The translations under genes and the position numbers were made by a program. From Pseudomonas frederiksbergensis (lineage in GTDB: Bacteria; Pseudomonadota; Gammaproteobacteria; Pseudomonadales; Pseudomonadaceae), in NCBI RefSeq assembly GCF_003732705.1, contig NZ_MOBR01000004.1, positions 248,001-312,000 on the forward strand: a stretch of 64,000 nucleotides of DNA. Direction: 5' to 3'. Of this stretch, positions 54,130 through 64,000 are shown piece by piece; positions within the stretch are counted from its first letter, which is position 1; the number at the start of each line of letters is the position of its first letter. Below the pieces are notes generated by a model that was given only the letters and a program-made list of their open reading frames with translations, searched no databases and was not told the DNA's origin.

Positions 54130-54441
54130 TTAGCCGAGGCTGATCTGCACTTCCACACCGGCCGCAAGATCAAGCTTCATAAGTGCATCAACGGTTTTAT
54201 CCGTTGGCTGGACGATGTCCAGAACGCGCTTATGAGTACGGATCTCGTACTGGTCACGCGCGTCTTTGTTGACGTGCGGGGAGACCAGAACGGTGAACCG
54301 CTCTTTACGGGTAGGCAGTGGAATTGGACCACGCACTTGAGCACCAGTACGTTTCGCGGTTTCCACGATTTCCTGGGTGGATTGGTCGATCAGGCGATGG
54401 TCAAAAGCCTTCAACCTGATACGGATTTGCTGATTTTGCAT
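54130..54441 (-). CDS. rpsJ: 30S ribosomal protein S10
   Basis: A 103-residue S10 ([20 protein letters not shown]), which also works as NusE in antitermination complexes. It is the first gene of the S10 operon, with its own promoter about 60 bases upstream and the tuf terminator beyond that. Confidence 0.98.
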
Positions 54442-54503
54442 TGGATTTCAGACTCCGGCTGCTATTCCCAGCGAGCGCAATACGCCCGTTAAAAGGAGGC
54501 GCA

Positions 54504-54532
54504 ATTCTATAGACGGGCTACTACAGTGTCAA
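54504..54532 (-). promoter_or_regulatory. Promoter of the S10 operon (rpsJ)
   Basis: On the minus strand a perfect -35 TTGACA (54527-54532) and TAGAAT (54504-54509) are 17 bp apart. The predicted start lies about 55-60 bases before rpsJ, giving a short leader that overlaps a strong AAAGGAGG-like region. Confidence 0.82.
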
Positions 54533-54538
54533 CCCAAT

Positions 54539-54568
54539 AAAAAAGCCCCCGCTAGGCGGGGGCTTTTT
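54539..54568 (-). terminator. Terminator of tuf
   Basis: GCCCCCGC-CTA-GCGGGGGC is flanked by A5 and T6 on the minus strand, 15 bases after the tuf stop and just upstream of the S10 promoter. Confidence 0.95.
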
Positions 54569-54583
54569 CAAGTCATCACTTAC

Positions 54584-55777
54584 TTAAGCGATGATTTTGG
54601 CTACGACGCCAGCGCCGACGGTACGACCGCCTTCACGAATAGCGAAACGCAGACCGTCTTCCATTGCGATGGTTTTGATCAGGGTGACAACCATTTTGAT
54701 GTTGTCGCCTGGCATTACCATTTCAACGCCTTCCGGCAGTTCGCAGTTACCGGTCACGTCAGTGGTCCGGAAGTAGAACTGTGGACGGTAGCCTTTGAAG
54801 AACGGAGTGTGGCGACCGCCTTCTTCTTTGCTCAACACGTACACTTCAGCTTCGAAGGTAGTGTGCGGCTTAACCGAACCTGGCTTGACCAGAACCTGGC
54901 CACGCTCAACGTCGTCACGCTTGGTGCCGCGCAGCAGCACGCCGCAGTTCTCGCCAGCACGACCTTCGTCGAGCAGCTTACGGAACATTTCAACACCGGT
55001 GCAGGTGGTGACGGTAGTGTCACGCAGACCAACGATTTCCAGTGGATCTTGAACCTTGACGATACCGCGCTCGATACGGCCAGTTACAACAGTACCGCGA
55101 CCGGAGATCGAGAATACGTCTTCGATTGGCATCAGGAACGGCTTGTCGATAACACGAACTGGATCTGGAATGTAGCTGTCCAGAGTCTCAACCAGTTTAC
55201 GAACGGCAGTGGTGCCCATTTCGTTGTCGTCTTGGCCGTTCAGAGCCATCAGAGCCGAACCGATGATGATCGGAGTGTCGTCACCTGGGAAGTCGTAAGT
55301 GCTCAGCAGATCGCGCACTTCCATCTCAACCAGTTCCAGCAGCTCAGCGTCGTCAACCATGTCAGCCTTGTTCAGGAAGACAACGATGTACGGAACGCCA
55401 ACCTGACGGGACAGCAGGATGTGCTCACGGGTTTGTGGCATCGGACCATCAGCGGCCGAGCAAACCAGAATAGCGCCGTCCATTTGAGCAGCACCGGTGA
55501 TCATGTTCTTCACGTAGTCAGCGTGACCTGGGCAGTCAACGTGAGCGTAGTGACGGATCAGCGAGTTGTATTCAACGTGTGCGGTGTTGATGGTGATACC
55601 ACGAGCCTTTTCTTCTGGAGCGCTGTCGATTTTATCGAAAGCAACAACAGCCGAACCGAAAACTTCGGAGCAGACGCGAGTCAGAGCAGCGGTCAGCGTG
55701 GTTTTACCGTGGTCGACGTGACCGATGGTGCCAACGTTGACGTGCGGGAGGGTACGGTCAAATTTTTCTTTAGCCAC
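54584..55777 (-). CDS. tuf: Elongation factor Tu
   Basis: A 397-residue EF-Tu, the GTPase that brings aminoacyl-tRNA to the ribosome. Motifs GHVDHGKT (residues 19-26), [12 protein letters not shown] and NKADM are intact, as are the kirromycin-contact and tRNA-binding domains 2 and 3. It is the last gene of the str operon, 31 bases after fusA, and ends at a strong terminator. A second tuf copy is usual in Pseudomonas but lies outside this window. Confidence 0.98.
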   Translation of the reverse strand: MAKEKFDRTLPHVNVGTIGHVDHGKTTLTAALTRVCSEVFGSAVVAFDKIDSAPEEKARGITINTAHVEYNSLIRHYAHVDCPGHADYVKNMITGAAQMDGAILVCSAADGPMPQTREHILLSRQVGVPYIVVFLNKADMVDDAELLELVEMEVRDLLSTYDFPGDDTPIIIGSALMALNGQDDNEMGTTAVRKLVETLDSYIPDPVRVIDKPFLMPIEDVFSISGRGTVVTGRIERGIVKVQDPLEIVGLRDTTVTTCTGVEMFRKLLDEGRAGENCGVLLRGTKRDDVERGQVLVKPGSVKPHTTFEAEVYVLSKEEGGRHTPFFKGYRPQFYFRTTDVTGNCELPEGVEMVMPGDNIKMVVTLIKTIAMEDGLRFAIREGGRTVGAGVVAKIIA

Positions 55778-55808
55778 GACAATTAACTCCTAGCCTAAAG
55801 GGGCTGAA

Positions 55809-57914
55809 TCAGCCTTGTTTTTTGGTAACGGTTTCGACGATGTGCGACGGAGCCGTATTGTATTTTTTGAATTCCATAGAGTAGCTTGCGCGACCTTGGG
55901 ACATGGAACGGACGTCAGTTGCGTAACCGAACATCTCACCCAACGGAACCTCGGCGCGAATCACTTTGCCGGAAACCGTGTCTTCCATACCCAGGATCAT
56001 GCCGCGACGACGGTTAAGGTCGCCCATCACGTCACCCATATAGTCTTCAGGCGTAACAACCTCTACAGCCATGATCGGCTCAAGCAACTCACCACCGCCC
56101 TTCTGGGCCAGTTGCTTGGTCGCCATGGAAGCAGCCACCTTAAACGCCATCTCGTTGGAGTCGACGTCGTGGTAGGAACCATCAAACACGGTAGCCTTCA
56201 GGCCGATCAGCGGATAGCCGGCAACTACGCCGTTCTTCATCTGCTCTTCGATACCTTTCTGGATAGCCGGGATGTATTCCTTAGGAACCACACCACCCAC
56301 TACTTCGTTCAGGAATTGCAGACCTTCCTGACCTTCGTCAGCAGGAGCAAAACGAATCCAGCAATGACCGAACTGGCCACGACCGCCGGACTGGCGAACG
56401 AACTTGCCTTCAATTTCGCAGCTCTTCGTGATGCGCTCACGGTACGAAACTTGAGGCTTACCGATGTTGGCTTCGACGTTGAACTCACGGCGCATCCGGT
56501 CAACCAGGATGTCCAGGTGCAACTCGCCCATGCCGGAGATGATCGTTTGACCAGTCTCTTCATCAGTCTTGACGCGGAAAGACGGGTCTTCCTGAGCAAG
56601 TTTGCCCAGAGCGATACCCATTTTTTCCTGGTCGTCCTTGGTCTTAGGCTCTACGGCAACCGAAATAACCGGCTCCGGGAAGTCCATGCGAACCAGGATG
56701 ATTGGCTTGTCAGCGTTGCACAAAGTTTCGCCAGTGGTGACGTCCTTCATGCCGATCAAGGCCGCGATGTCACCAGCGCGTACTTCCTTGATTTCTTCAC
56801 GGGCGTTTGCGTGCATTTGCACCATACGACCCACACGCTCTTTCTTGCCTTTAACCGAGTTGATCACGCCGTCGCCGGAGGCCAACACGCCCGAGTAAAC
56901 TCGAACGAAGGTCAAGGTACCCACGAATGGGTCGGTAGCGATCTTGAACGCCAGAGCCGAGAACGGCTCGCTGTCGTCTGCGTGACGCTCCATTTCCTTA
57001 GTCTCGTCATCCGGGTCAGTACCCTTGATGGCAGGAATGTCGGTAGGAGCAGGCAGGTAGTCGATAACGGCGTCGAGAACCAGGGGAACGCCCTTGTTCT
57101 TGAAGGAAGAACCGCAAACAGCCAGAACGATCTCACCAGCGATAGTACGCTGACGCAGAGCGGCCTTGATTTCCGCGTTGGTGAGTTCTTCACCTTCGAG
57201 GTACTTGTTCATCAGCTCTTCGCTGGCTTCGGCAGCAGCCTCAACCATGTTACCGCGCCACTCGTCAGCCAGTTCCTGCAGTTCAGCAGGGATAGGCTTA
57301 CGAACTGGAACCATGCCTTTGTCAGCGTCGTTCCAGTAAACAGCTTCCATGGCCAACAGATCGATCTGACCCTGGAAGTTGTCTTCGGAACCGATAGCCA
57401 ACTGGATTGGCACCGGAGTGTGACCCAGACGCTGTTTGATCTGACCGATCACGCGCAGGAAGTTCGCACCAGCACGGTCCATCTTGTTTACGTAAACAAG
57501 ACGTGGAACGCCGTACTTGTTGGCTTGACGCCATACGGTTTCCGACTGAGGCTCAACACCCGAGGTACCGCAGAACACAACGACCGCGCCGTCGAGAACA
57601 CGCAGGGAACGTTCAACTTCAATAGTGAAGTCAACGTGGCCCGGGGTGTCGATGACGTTGAAACGGTACTGGTCCTTGTGCTGCTTCTCGGAACCCTGCC
57701 AGAAGGCGGTAATAGCAGCAGAAGTAATGGTAATACCACGCTCCTGCTCCTGCACCATCCAGTCTGTGGTCGCGGCGCCGTCATGCACCTCGCCCATCTT
57801 GTGACTTTTGCCAGTGTAAAAAAGGACGCGCTCGGTGGTGGTGGTTTTACCAGCATCCACGTGAGCAACGATACCGATGTTACGGTAGCGATTAATCGGT
57901 GTAGTACGAGCCAT
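55809..57914 (-). CDS. fusA: Elongation factor G
   Basis: A 701-residue EF-G, the translocation GTPase. It carries [10 protein letters not shown] (residues 17-26), DTPGHVDF and [10 protein letters not shown] in the G domain, then domains II-V with the tip-of-domain-IV region. It also recycles ribosomes with RRF. The length and codon use are those of the main Pseudomonas EF-G (FusA1). It lies 30 bases after rpsG. Confidence 0.98.
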   Translation of the reverse strand: MARTTPINRYRNIGIVAHVDAGKTTTTERVLFYTGKSHKMGEVHDGAATTDWMVQEQERGITITSAAITAFWQGSEKQHKDQYRFNVIDTPGHVDFTIEVERSLRVLDGAVVVFCGTSGVEPQSETVWRQANKYGVPRLVYVNKMDRAGANFLRVIGQIKQRLGHTPVPIQLAIGSEDNFQGQIDLLAMEAVYWNDADKGMVPVRKPIPAELQELADEWRGNMVEAAAEASEELMNKYLEGEELTNAEIKAALRQRTIAGEIVLAVCGSSFKNKGVPLVLDAVIDYLPAPTDIPAIKGTDPDDETKEMERHADDSEPFSALAFKIATDPFVGTLTFVRVYSGVLASGDGVINSVKGKKERVGRMVQMHANAREEIKEVRAGDIAALIGMKDVTTGETLCNADKPIILVRMDFPEPVISVAVEPKTKDDQEKMGIALGKLAQEDPSFRVKTDEETGQTIISGMGELHLDILVDRMRREFNVEANIGKPQVSYRERITKSCEIEGKFVRQSGGRGQFGHCWIRFAPADEGQEGLQFLNEVVGGVVPKEYIPAIQKGIEEQMKNGVVAGYPLIGLKATVFDGSYHDVDSNEMAFKVAASMATKQLAQKGGGELLEPIMAVEVVTPEDYMGDVMGDLNRRRGMILGMEDTVSGKVIRAEVPLGEMFGYATDVRSMSQGRASYSMEFKKYNTAPSHIVETVTKKQG

Positions 57915-57944
57915 AAAGCCCTCGCAAAATTAGTGACGCTAAAA

Positions 57945-58436
<492 letters not shown>

Positions 58437-58533
58437 TCAGGTTCGCTCGGAATCGGTGCCCTTTCGGGACGCCTCCGACCTTACTCTTATCGACTCAGAA
58501 AAATAGAAAATCAGTTTTTACAAAAAGCCGCTA

Positions 58534-58905
58534 CTACTTAGGCTTCTTGGTACCGTACTTCGAACGACCCTGGTTACGACCTTTAACGCCGGAAGTATCC
58601 AAAGAACCGCGTACGGTGTGATAACGAACACCTGGCAAGTCTTTTACACGACCGCCGCGGATCAGTACCACGCTGTGCTCTTGCAGGTTGTGGCCTTCAC
58701 CGCCGATGTACGAGGAAACCTCGAAACCGTTGGTCAGGCGCACACGGCATACTTTACGCAGTGCCGAGTTAGGTTTTTTCGGCGTGGTGGTATACACACG
58801 GGTGCATACGCCACGACGTTGCGGGCAGTTCTGCAGCGCAGGTACGTCGGATTTCTCGACGATACGCTTACGCGGCTGACGTACCAGCTGGTTGATAGTT
58901 GCCAT
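58534..58905 (-). CDS. rpsL: 30S ribosomal protein S12
   Basis: A 123-residue S12 at the decoding centre. The streptomycin-determining residues Lys43 (TTPKKPNS) and Lys88 (GRVKDLPG) are wild type, so no streptomycin-resistance change is present. Asp89 next to Lys88 is the residue that RimO, aided by YcaO, methylthiolates in E. coli; an OsmC-YcaO protein is encoded at 31.0 kb. It is the first gene of the str operon with its own promoter upstream. Confidence 0.98.
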   Translation of the reverse strand: MATINQLVRQPRKRIVEKSDVPALQNCPQRRGVCTRVYTTTPKKPNSALRKVCRVRLTNGFEVSSYIGGEGHNLQEHSVVLIRGGRVKDLPGVRYHTVRGSLDTSGVKGRNQGRSKYGTKKPK

Positions 58906-58996
58906 CTACTAGCTCCACTGTTGTCTTGCGACGCTATTGTCTTGCAAGAAAAGCAAAATGGCAGGAACGAATTCCCGCCAAATTTAGGGGTACAAG

Positions 58997-59025
58997 AGTC
59001 TAAAGAGGATCTTGTCCCCAGTCAA
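58997..59025 (-). promoter_or_regulatory. Promoter of the str operon (rpsL)
   Basis: On the minus strand TTGACT (59020-59025) and TAGACT (58997-59002) are spaced by 17 bp, about 90 bases before rpsL. The promoter follows directly on the long hairpin after rpoC. Confidence 0.72.
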
Positions 59026-59029
59026 GGCA

Positions 59030-59100
59030 AGGCCCCAACCTCCCCGCTCATCCAACCTCGACAAATTGTCTCGATTCGATGAACGGAAAGACCGGGGCCT
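59030..59100 (-). terminator. Long two-tier hairpin downstream of rpoC
   Basis: A 71-base inverted structure: an outer seven-pair stem AGGCCCC/GGGGCCT (59094-59100 with 59030-59036), symmetrical seven-base internal loops, an inner nine-pair stem (GATGAACGG 59078-59086 with CCGCTCATC 59044-59052, one G-U), and a 25-base apical loop containing GACAAATTGTC. No T-run follows, so it may be a 3'-end stabiliser or Rho-linked boundary rather than a classical terminator. Confidence 0.65.
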
Positions 59101-59121
59101 CACGCTTATTTACTGCAGAAC

Positions 59122-62100
59122 TCAGTTACCGCTCGAGTTCAGTGCTTCGGTCAGTGCAGCTTCCACTTCACTGGCGCTTACGCGCAACGGCTTGTCAGCA
59201 TCACGGCGGCGCTTACGCTCGCTGTGATAAGCCAGACCGGTACCCGCCGGGATCAGACGACCCACGACTACGTTTTCTTTCAGGCCGCGCAGGTAATCGC
59301 GCTTGCCGGTTACCGCCGCTTCGGTCAGTACGCGAGTGGTTTCCTGGAAGGAAGCCGCCGAGATGAACGATTCGGTGGACAACGACGCCTTGGTGATACC
59401 CAACAGCACGCGAGTGAACTTGGAAACGAATTTCTCGTCGCCAGCCAGACGCTCGTTCTCTACCAGAACGTGAGTCAACTCCATCTGGTCGCCCTTGATG
59501 AAAGTCGAGTCGCCGGATTCAGCGATTTCAACTTTACGCAGCATCTGACGCAGGATGGTCTCGATGTGCTTATCGTTGATCTTCACGCCTTGCAGACGAT
59601 AAACGTCCTGGATCTCGTTCACGATGTACTTGGCCAGCGCACTCACACCCAGCAGACGCAGGATGTCGTGTGGATCGCTCGGGCCGTCGGAGATAACTTC
59701 GCCGCGGTTTACCTGTTCGCCTTCGAAGACGTTCAGGTGACGCCACTTCGGAATCAGCTCTTCGTACGGATCGGTACCGTCGTTCGGAGTGATAACCAGA
59801 CGGCGCTTGCCTTTGGTCTCTTTACCGAACGCGATGGTGCCGCTGACTTCAGCCAGAATCGAGGCTTCTTTCGGACGACGGGCTTCGAACAAGTCGGCAA
59901 CACGCGGCAGACCACCGGTGATGTCGCGGGTTTTCGAAGTTTCTTGCGGGATACGAGCGATAACATCACCGATCGCAACCTGCACACCATCCGCTACACC
60001 GACCAGGGCGTTAGCCGGCAGGAAGTACTGAGCCGGTACGTCGGTACCTGGCAGCAGCAGATCCTTGCCATCGACACCGACCATCTTAACGGCAGGACGG
60101 ATGTCCTTACCGGCAGCTGGACGGTCTTTGGCGTCGAGTACTTCAATGTTGGTCATACCGGTCAATTCGTCAGTCTGACGCTTGATCGTGATGCCTTCTT
60201 CCATGCCCACGTAGGTCACGGTACCTTTCATTTCGGTAACGATTGGGTGAGTGTGCGGATCCCACTTGGCCACGATTGCGCCAGCGTCGACCTTGTCACC
60301 TTCTTTAACCGAAATCACAGCACCGTACGGCAGCTTGTAACGCTCGCGCTCACGACCGAAGTCATCAGCGATTGCCAGCTCACCGGAACGGGACACAGCA
60401 ACCAGGCAACCATCCACTCGCTCAACGTGCTTCAGGTTATGCAGACGGACGGTACCGCCATTCTTCACCTGAACGCTGTCGGCTGCGGAAGTCCGGCTTG
60501 CCGCACCACCGATGTGGAACGTACGCATGGTCAGCTGGGTACCCGGCTCACCGATGGACTGGGCAGCGATAACGCCGACCGCTTCACCGATGTTCACCTG
60601 GTGACCACGAGCCAAGTCACGGCCGTAGCACTTGGCGCAAATGCCGTAGCGGGTTTCGCAGCTGATCGGCGAACGCACGATCACTTCGTCGATGCTGTTC
60701 AGCTCGATGAACTCGACCCACTTCTCGTCTACCAGCGTACCGGCAGGCACGATGATTTCTTCGGTACCTGGCTTGAACACGTCACGGGCGATAACTCGAC
60801 CCAATACGCGCTCGCCCAATGGCTCAACAACGTCACCGCCTTCAATGTGCGGAGTCATTACCAGGCCATGCTCGGTGCCGCAATCGATCTCGGTCACAAC
60901 CAGATCCTGCGCCACGTCTACCAGACGACGAGTCAGGTAACCGGAGTTCGCAGTTTTCAACGCGGTATCCGCCAAACCTTTACGAGCACCGTGAGTGGAG
61001 ATGAAGTACTGAAGTACGCTCAAACCTTCACGGAAGTTCGCAGTAATCGGCGTTTCGATGATGGAACCGTCCGGCTTGGCCATCAGGCCACGCATACCGG
61101 CGAGCTGACGGATCTGCGCAGCAGAACCCCGTGCGCCCGAGTCGGCCATCATGTACATCGAGTTGAAGGACTCTTGGTCGACTTCGACGCCATGACGGTC
61201 GATGACTTTCTCTTTCGAGAGGTTGGCCATCATCGCCTTGGAAACTTCGTCGTTCGCCTTGGACCAAAGGTCGATCACTTTGTTGTACTTCTCCCCCTGG
61301 GTTACCAAGCCGGAGGCGTACTGACTTTCGATCTCTTTCACTTCATCAGTAGCAGCATTGATGATGCGGGCTTTTTCATCCGGGATAACGAAGTCGTTAA
61401 CACCGATGGAAACGCCGGAAATGGTCGAATAGGCAAAACCGGTGTACATCAACTGGTCAGCGAAGATCACGGTCTCTTTCAAACCAACCACGCGGTAGCA
61501 CTGGTTGATCAGCTTGGAGATCGCTTTTTTCTTCATCGGCTGGTTGACGACGTCGTACGACAGGCCAGGTGGAACAACCTGGAACAACAGCGCACGGCCG
61601 ACAGTGGTGTCGACGATACGGGTGTTCTTGACGCTGCCACCATCACGATCGTTGACGGTTTCGTGGATCCGCACTTTGACTTTAGCGTGCAGTGCGGCTT
61701 CGCCGGCACGGAACACACGGTCAACTTCTTGCAGATCCGCGAACACACGACCTTCGCCTTTGGCGTTGATCGCTTCACGAGTCATGTAGTACAGACCCAA
61801 TACAACGTCCTGCGACGGAACGATGATTGGCTCACCGTTGGCTGGCGACAGAATGTTGTTGGTCGACATCATCAACGCACGCGCTTCCAACTGGGCTTCC
61901 AGTGTCAGCGGTACGTGCACGGCCATTTGGTCGCCGTCGAAGTCGGCGTTGTACGCAGCACAGACCAGAGGGTGCAGCTGGATAGCCTTACCTTCGATCA
62001 GTACCGGTTCAAACGCCTGGATACCCAGACGGTGAAGGGTCGGTGCACGGTTGAGGAGAACCGGGTGTTCACGAATCACTTCAGCGAGAACGTCCCAAAC

Positions 62101-63321
62101 CTCTGGCAGCTCGCGCTCAACCATTTTCTTGGCAGCTTTAATGGTGGTAGCGAGACCACGCATTTCCAGCTTGCCGAAAATGAACGGCTTGAACAGCTCG
62201 AGAGCCATTTTCTTCGGCAGACCGCACTGGTGCAGACGCAGAGTCGGGCCTACGGTAATTACCGAACGACCGGAGTAGTCAACACGCTTACCGAGCAAGT
62301 TCTGACGGAAACGACCTTGTTTACCCTTGATCATGTCAGCCAAGGATTTCAGAGGACGCTTGTTGGAACCGGTGATAGCGCGACCACGACGACCGTTGTC
62401 GAGCAGTGCATCGACGGCTTCCTGCAACATACGCTTTTCGTTGCGCACGATGATGTCCGGAGCGGACAGATCGAGCAGACGCTTCAAGCGGTTGTTACGG
62501 TTGATCACTCGACGATACAGATCGTTGAGGTCGGAAGTCGCGAAGCGACCGCCATCCAGCGGGACCAGTGGACGCAGATCTGGCGGCAGAACCGGCAGAA
62601 CGGTCAGCACCATCCATTCTGGAAGGTTGCCGGAACCCTGGAAGGCTTCCATCAACTTCAGACGCTTGGACAGCTTCTTGATTTTGGTTTCGGAGTTGGT
62701 TTGCGGAATTTCTTCACGCAGGCGGCCAATCTCGTGTTCCAGGTCGATAGCGTGCAGCAGTTCACGGACAGCTTCGGCACCCATGCGGGCATCGAAATCG
62801 TCGCCGAACTCTTCCAGCGCTTCGAAGTACTGCTCGTCGTTCAGCAGCTGACCTTTTTCAAGGGTAGTCATGCCCGGGTCGATAACGACGTAGCTCTCGA
62901 AGTAGAGAACGCGTTCGATATCACGCAGGGTCATGTCCATCAGCAAACCGATACGCGACGGCAGCGATTTCAGGAACCAGATGTGGGCAACCGGCGAAGC
63001 CAGTTCGATGTGCGCCATGCGCTCACGACGAACTTTAGCCAGCGCGACTTCAACGCCGCACTTCTCGCAGATCACACCACGGTGCTTCAAGCGCTTGTAC
63101 TTACCGCACAGGCACTCGTAATCCTTTACCGGGCCAAAGATCTTGGCGCAGAACAGGCCGTCACGCTCAGGTTTGAACGTACGGTAGTTGATGGTTTCCG
63201 GCTTTTTAACTTCACCGAACGACCACGAACGGATCATCTCAGGCGATGCCAATCCAATACGGATGGCGTCGAACTCTTCGACTTGACCCTGGTTTTTCAG
63301 CAAATTCAGTAGGTCTTTCAA
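59122..63321 (-). CDS. rpoC: DNA-directed RNA polymerase subunit beta'
   Basis: A 1399-residue beta' subunit. The N-terminal zinc ribbon uses Cys70, Cys72, Cys85 and Cys88 (YECLCGKY...GVICEKCG). The catalytic magnesium loop NADFDGDQM is present, as are the trigger-loop region ([13 protein letters not shown]) and second zinc site ([20 protein letters not shown]). It forms the active-site cleft with beta. It is 64 bases downstream of rpoB and followed by a long hairpin. Confidence 0.99.
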   Translation of the reverse strand: MKDLLNLLKNQGQVEEFDAIRIGLASPEMIRSWSFGEVKKPETINYRTFKPERDGLFCAKIFGPVKDYECLCGKYKRLKHRGVICEKCGVEVALAKVRRERMAHIELASPVAHIWFLKSLPSRIGLLMDMTLRDIERVLYFESYVVIDPGMTTLEKGQLLNDEQYFEALEEFGDDFDARMGAEAVRELLHAIDLEHEIGRLREEIPQTNSETKIKKLSKRLKLMEAFQGSGNLPEWMVLTVLPVLPPDLRPLVPLDGGRFATSDLNDLYRRVINRNNRLKRLLDLSAPDIIVRNEKRMLQEAVDALLDNGRRGRAITGSNKRPLKSLADMIKGKQGRFRQNLLGKRVDYSGRSVITVGPTLRLHQCGLPKKMALELFKPFIFGKLEMRGLATTIKAAKKMVERELPEVWDVLAEVIREHPVLLNRAPTLHRLGIQAFEPVLIEGKAIQLHPLVCAAYNADFDGDQMAVHVPLTLEAQLEARALMMSTNNILSPANGEPIIVPSQDVVLGLYYMTREAINAKGEGRVFADLQEVDRVFRAGEAALHAKVKVRIHETVNDRDGGSVKNTRIVDTTVGRALLFQVVPPGLSYDVVNQPMKKKAISKLINQCYRVVGLKETVIFADQLMYTGFAYSTISGVSIGVNDFVIPDEKARIINAATDEVKEIESQYASGLVTQGEKYNKVIDLWSKANDEVSKAMMANLSKEKVIDRHGVEVDQESFNSMYMMADSGARGSAAQIRQLAGMRGLMAKPDGSIIETPITANFREGLSVLQYFISTHGARKGLADTALKTANSGYLTRRLVDVAQDLVVTEIDCGTEHGLVMTPHIEGGDVVEPLGERVLGRVIARDVFKPGTEEIIVPAGTLVDEKWVEFIELNSIDEVIVRSPISCETRYGICAKCYGRDLARGHQVNIGEAVGVIAAQSIGEPGTQLTMRTFHIGGAASRTSAADSVQVKNGGTVRLHNLKHVERVDGCLVAVSRSGELAIADDFGRERERYKLPYGAVISVKEGDKVDAGAIVAKWDPHTHPIVTEMKGTVTYVGMEEGITIKRQTDELTGMTNIEVLDAKDRPAAGKDIRPAVKMVGVDGKDLLLPGTDVPAQYFLPANALVGVADGVQVAIGDVIARIPQETSKTRDITGGLPRVADLFEARRPKEASILAEVSGTIAFGKETKGKRRLVITPNDGTDPYEELIPKWRHLNVFEGEQVNRGEVISDGPSDPHDILRLLGVSALAKYIVNEIQDVYRLQGVKINDKHIETILRQMLRKVEIAESGDSTFIKGDQMELTHVLVENERLAGDEKFVSKFTRVLLGITKASLSTESFISAASFQETTRVLTEAAVTGKRDYLRGLKENVVVGRLIPAGTGLAYHSERKRRRDADKPLRVSASEVEAALTEALNSSGN

Positions 63322-63385
63322 GGCCTTTCCTCCTGGCGGAGCAGAGAGCGGGCAATCCTGCCCCGCTCTCGATTCGCGTCACGTG

Positions 63386-64000
<615 letters not shown>

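Noticed and set aside
59224..63312. 1362-codon plus-strand open frame opposite rpoC
   Set aside because: Antisense shadow of rpoC caused by codon bias; the product has no recognisable domain and rpoC is certain.

Overview
The window looks like a chromosomal segment of a fluorescent-group Pseudomonas. Gene order matches what I recall of P. aeruginosa in two blocks: a PA4061-PA4069-like block at the left (thioredoxin-TPR protein, zinc operon, oprG, two sugar-nucleotide-type SDR proteins) and a PA4232-PA4236-like block (ssb, MFS, uvrA, ferritin, katA) running into the alpha, spc, S10, str and rpoBC ribosomal/RNA polymerase operons. The GC-rich codon use, the REP families (GTAGGAGCGAGGCTTGCCCG and GTGGGAGCGAGCCTGCTCGC types) and the 106-bp GATCGTTCCCACGCTC elements are typical Pseudomonas features. 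I saw no rRNA, tRNA, insertion sequence, prophage or CRISPR array.

Layout. 1-5 kb: cnoX-like gene, a six-copy 48-bp REP tandem array, a small conserved gene, and a four-gene zinc-linked operon (DUF2796 His-rich protein, ABC ATPase, FtsX/MacB-type permease, DUF3299 protein). 5-8 kb: oprG behind a probable ANR box, then an epimerase and a catalytically degenerate reductase-like SDR on the minus strand. 8-16.3 kb: lhr helicase, a large MscS-type channel gene bracketed by near-identical direct repeats, and an MFS exporter. 16.5-20.5 kb: a tightly overlapped operon DUF72-EEP-clsB-YbhN-like, a membrane phospholipid module. 20.6-24.4 kb: alpha/beta hydrolase with a DUF3182 ATP-grasp-like protein, and a divergent GlxA-type regulator/cysteine hydrolase pair.

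24.6-30.9 kb is the most interesting region. It is an eight-gene co-directional cluster: DUF2170 (YjfI), PspA/IM30 (YjfJ), rhomboid protease, K+-channel/RCK protein, DUF2491 (YjfK), DUF350 (YjfL), DUF1190 lipoprotein (YjfM), and a glutathionylspermidine-synthase-like ATP-grasp ligase (YjfC). The core resembles the E. coli yjfIJKLMC set, but a rhomboid protease and an ion channel are embedded in it. The cluster has a sigma70-type promoter flanked on both sides by identical 12-bp perfect palindromes, which is the layout expected for tight repression by an unlinked regulator. I infer a membrane-integrity module combining a membrane-coat protein, a protease, an ion conductance and a peptide/polyamine ligase.

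31-40.5 kb: an OsmC-YcaO fusion, ssb, a YajR-type MFS protein, uvrA (TTG start), a ferritin lacking the haem methionine, and katA. 40.7-64 kb (minus strand): rplQ-rpoA-rpsD-rpsK-rpsM; rpmJ-secY-rplO-rpmD-rpsE-rplR-rplF-rpsH; rpsN-rplE-rplX-rplN-rpsQ-rpmC-rplP-rpsC-rplV-rpsS-rplB-rplW-rplD-rplC-rpsJ; tuf-fusA-rpsG-rpsL; rpoC and the last 204 codons of rpoB. Good -35/-10 pairs with 17-bp spacers lie before rpsM, rpsJ and rpsL, and hairpins or terminators separate several of these units. REP elements crowd the first 26 kb and are nearly absent from the housekeeping half.
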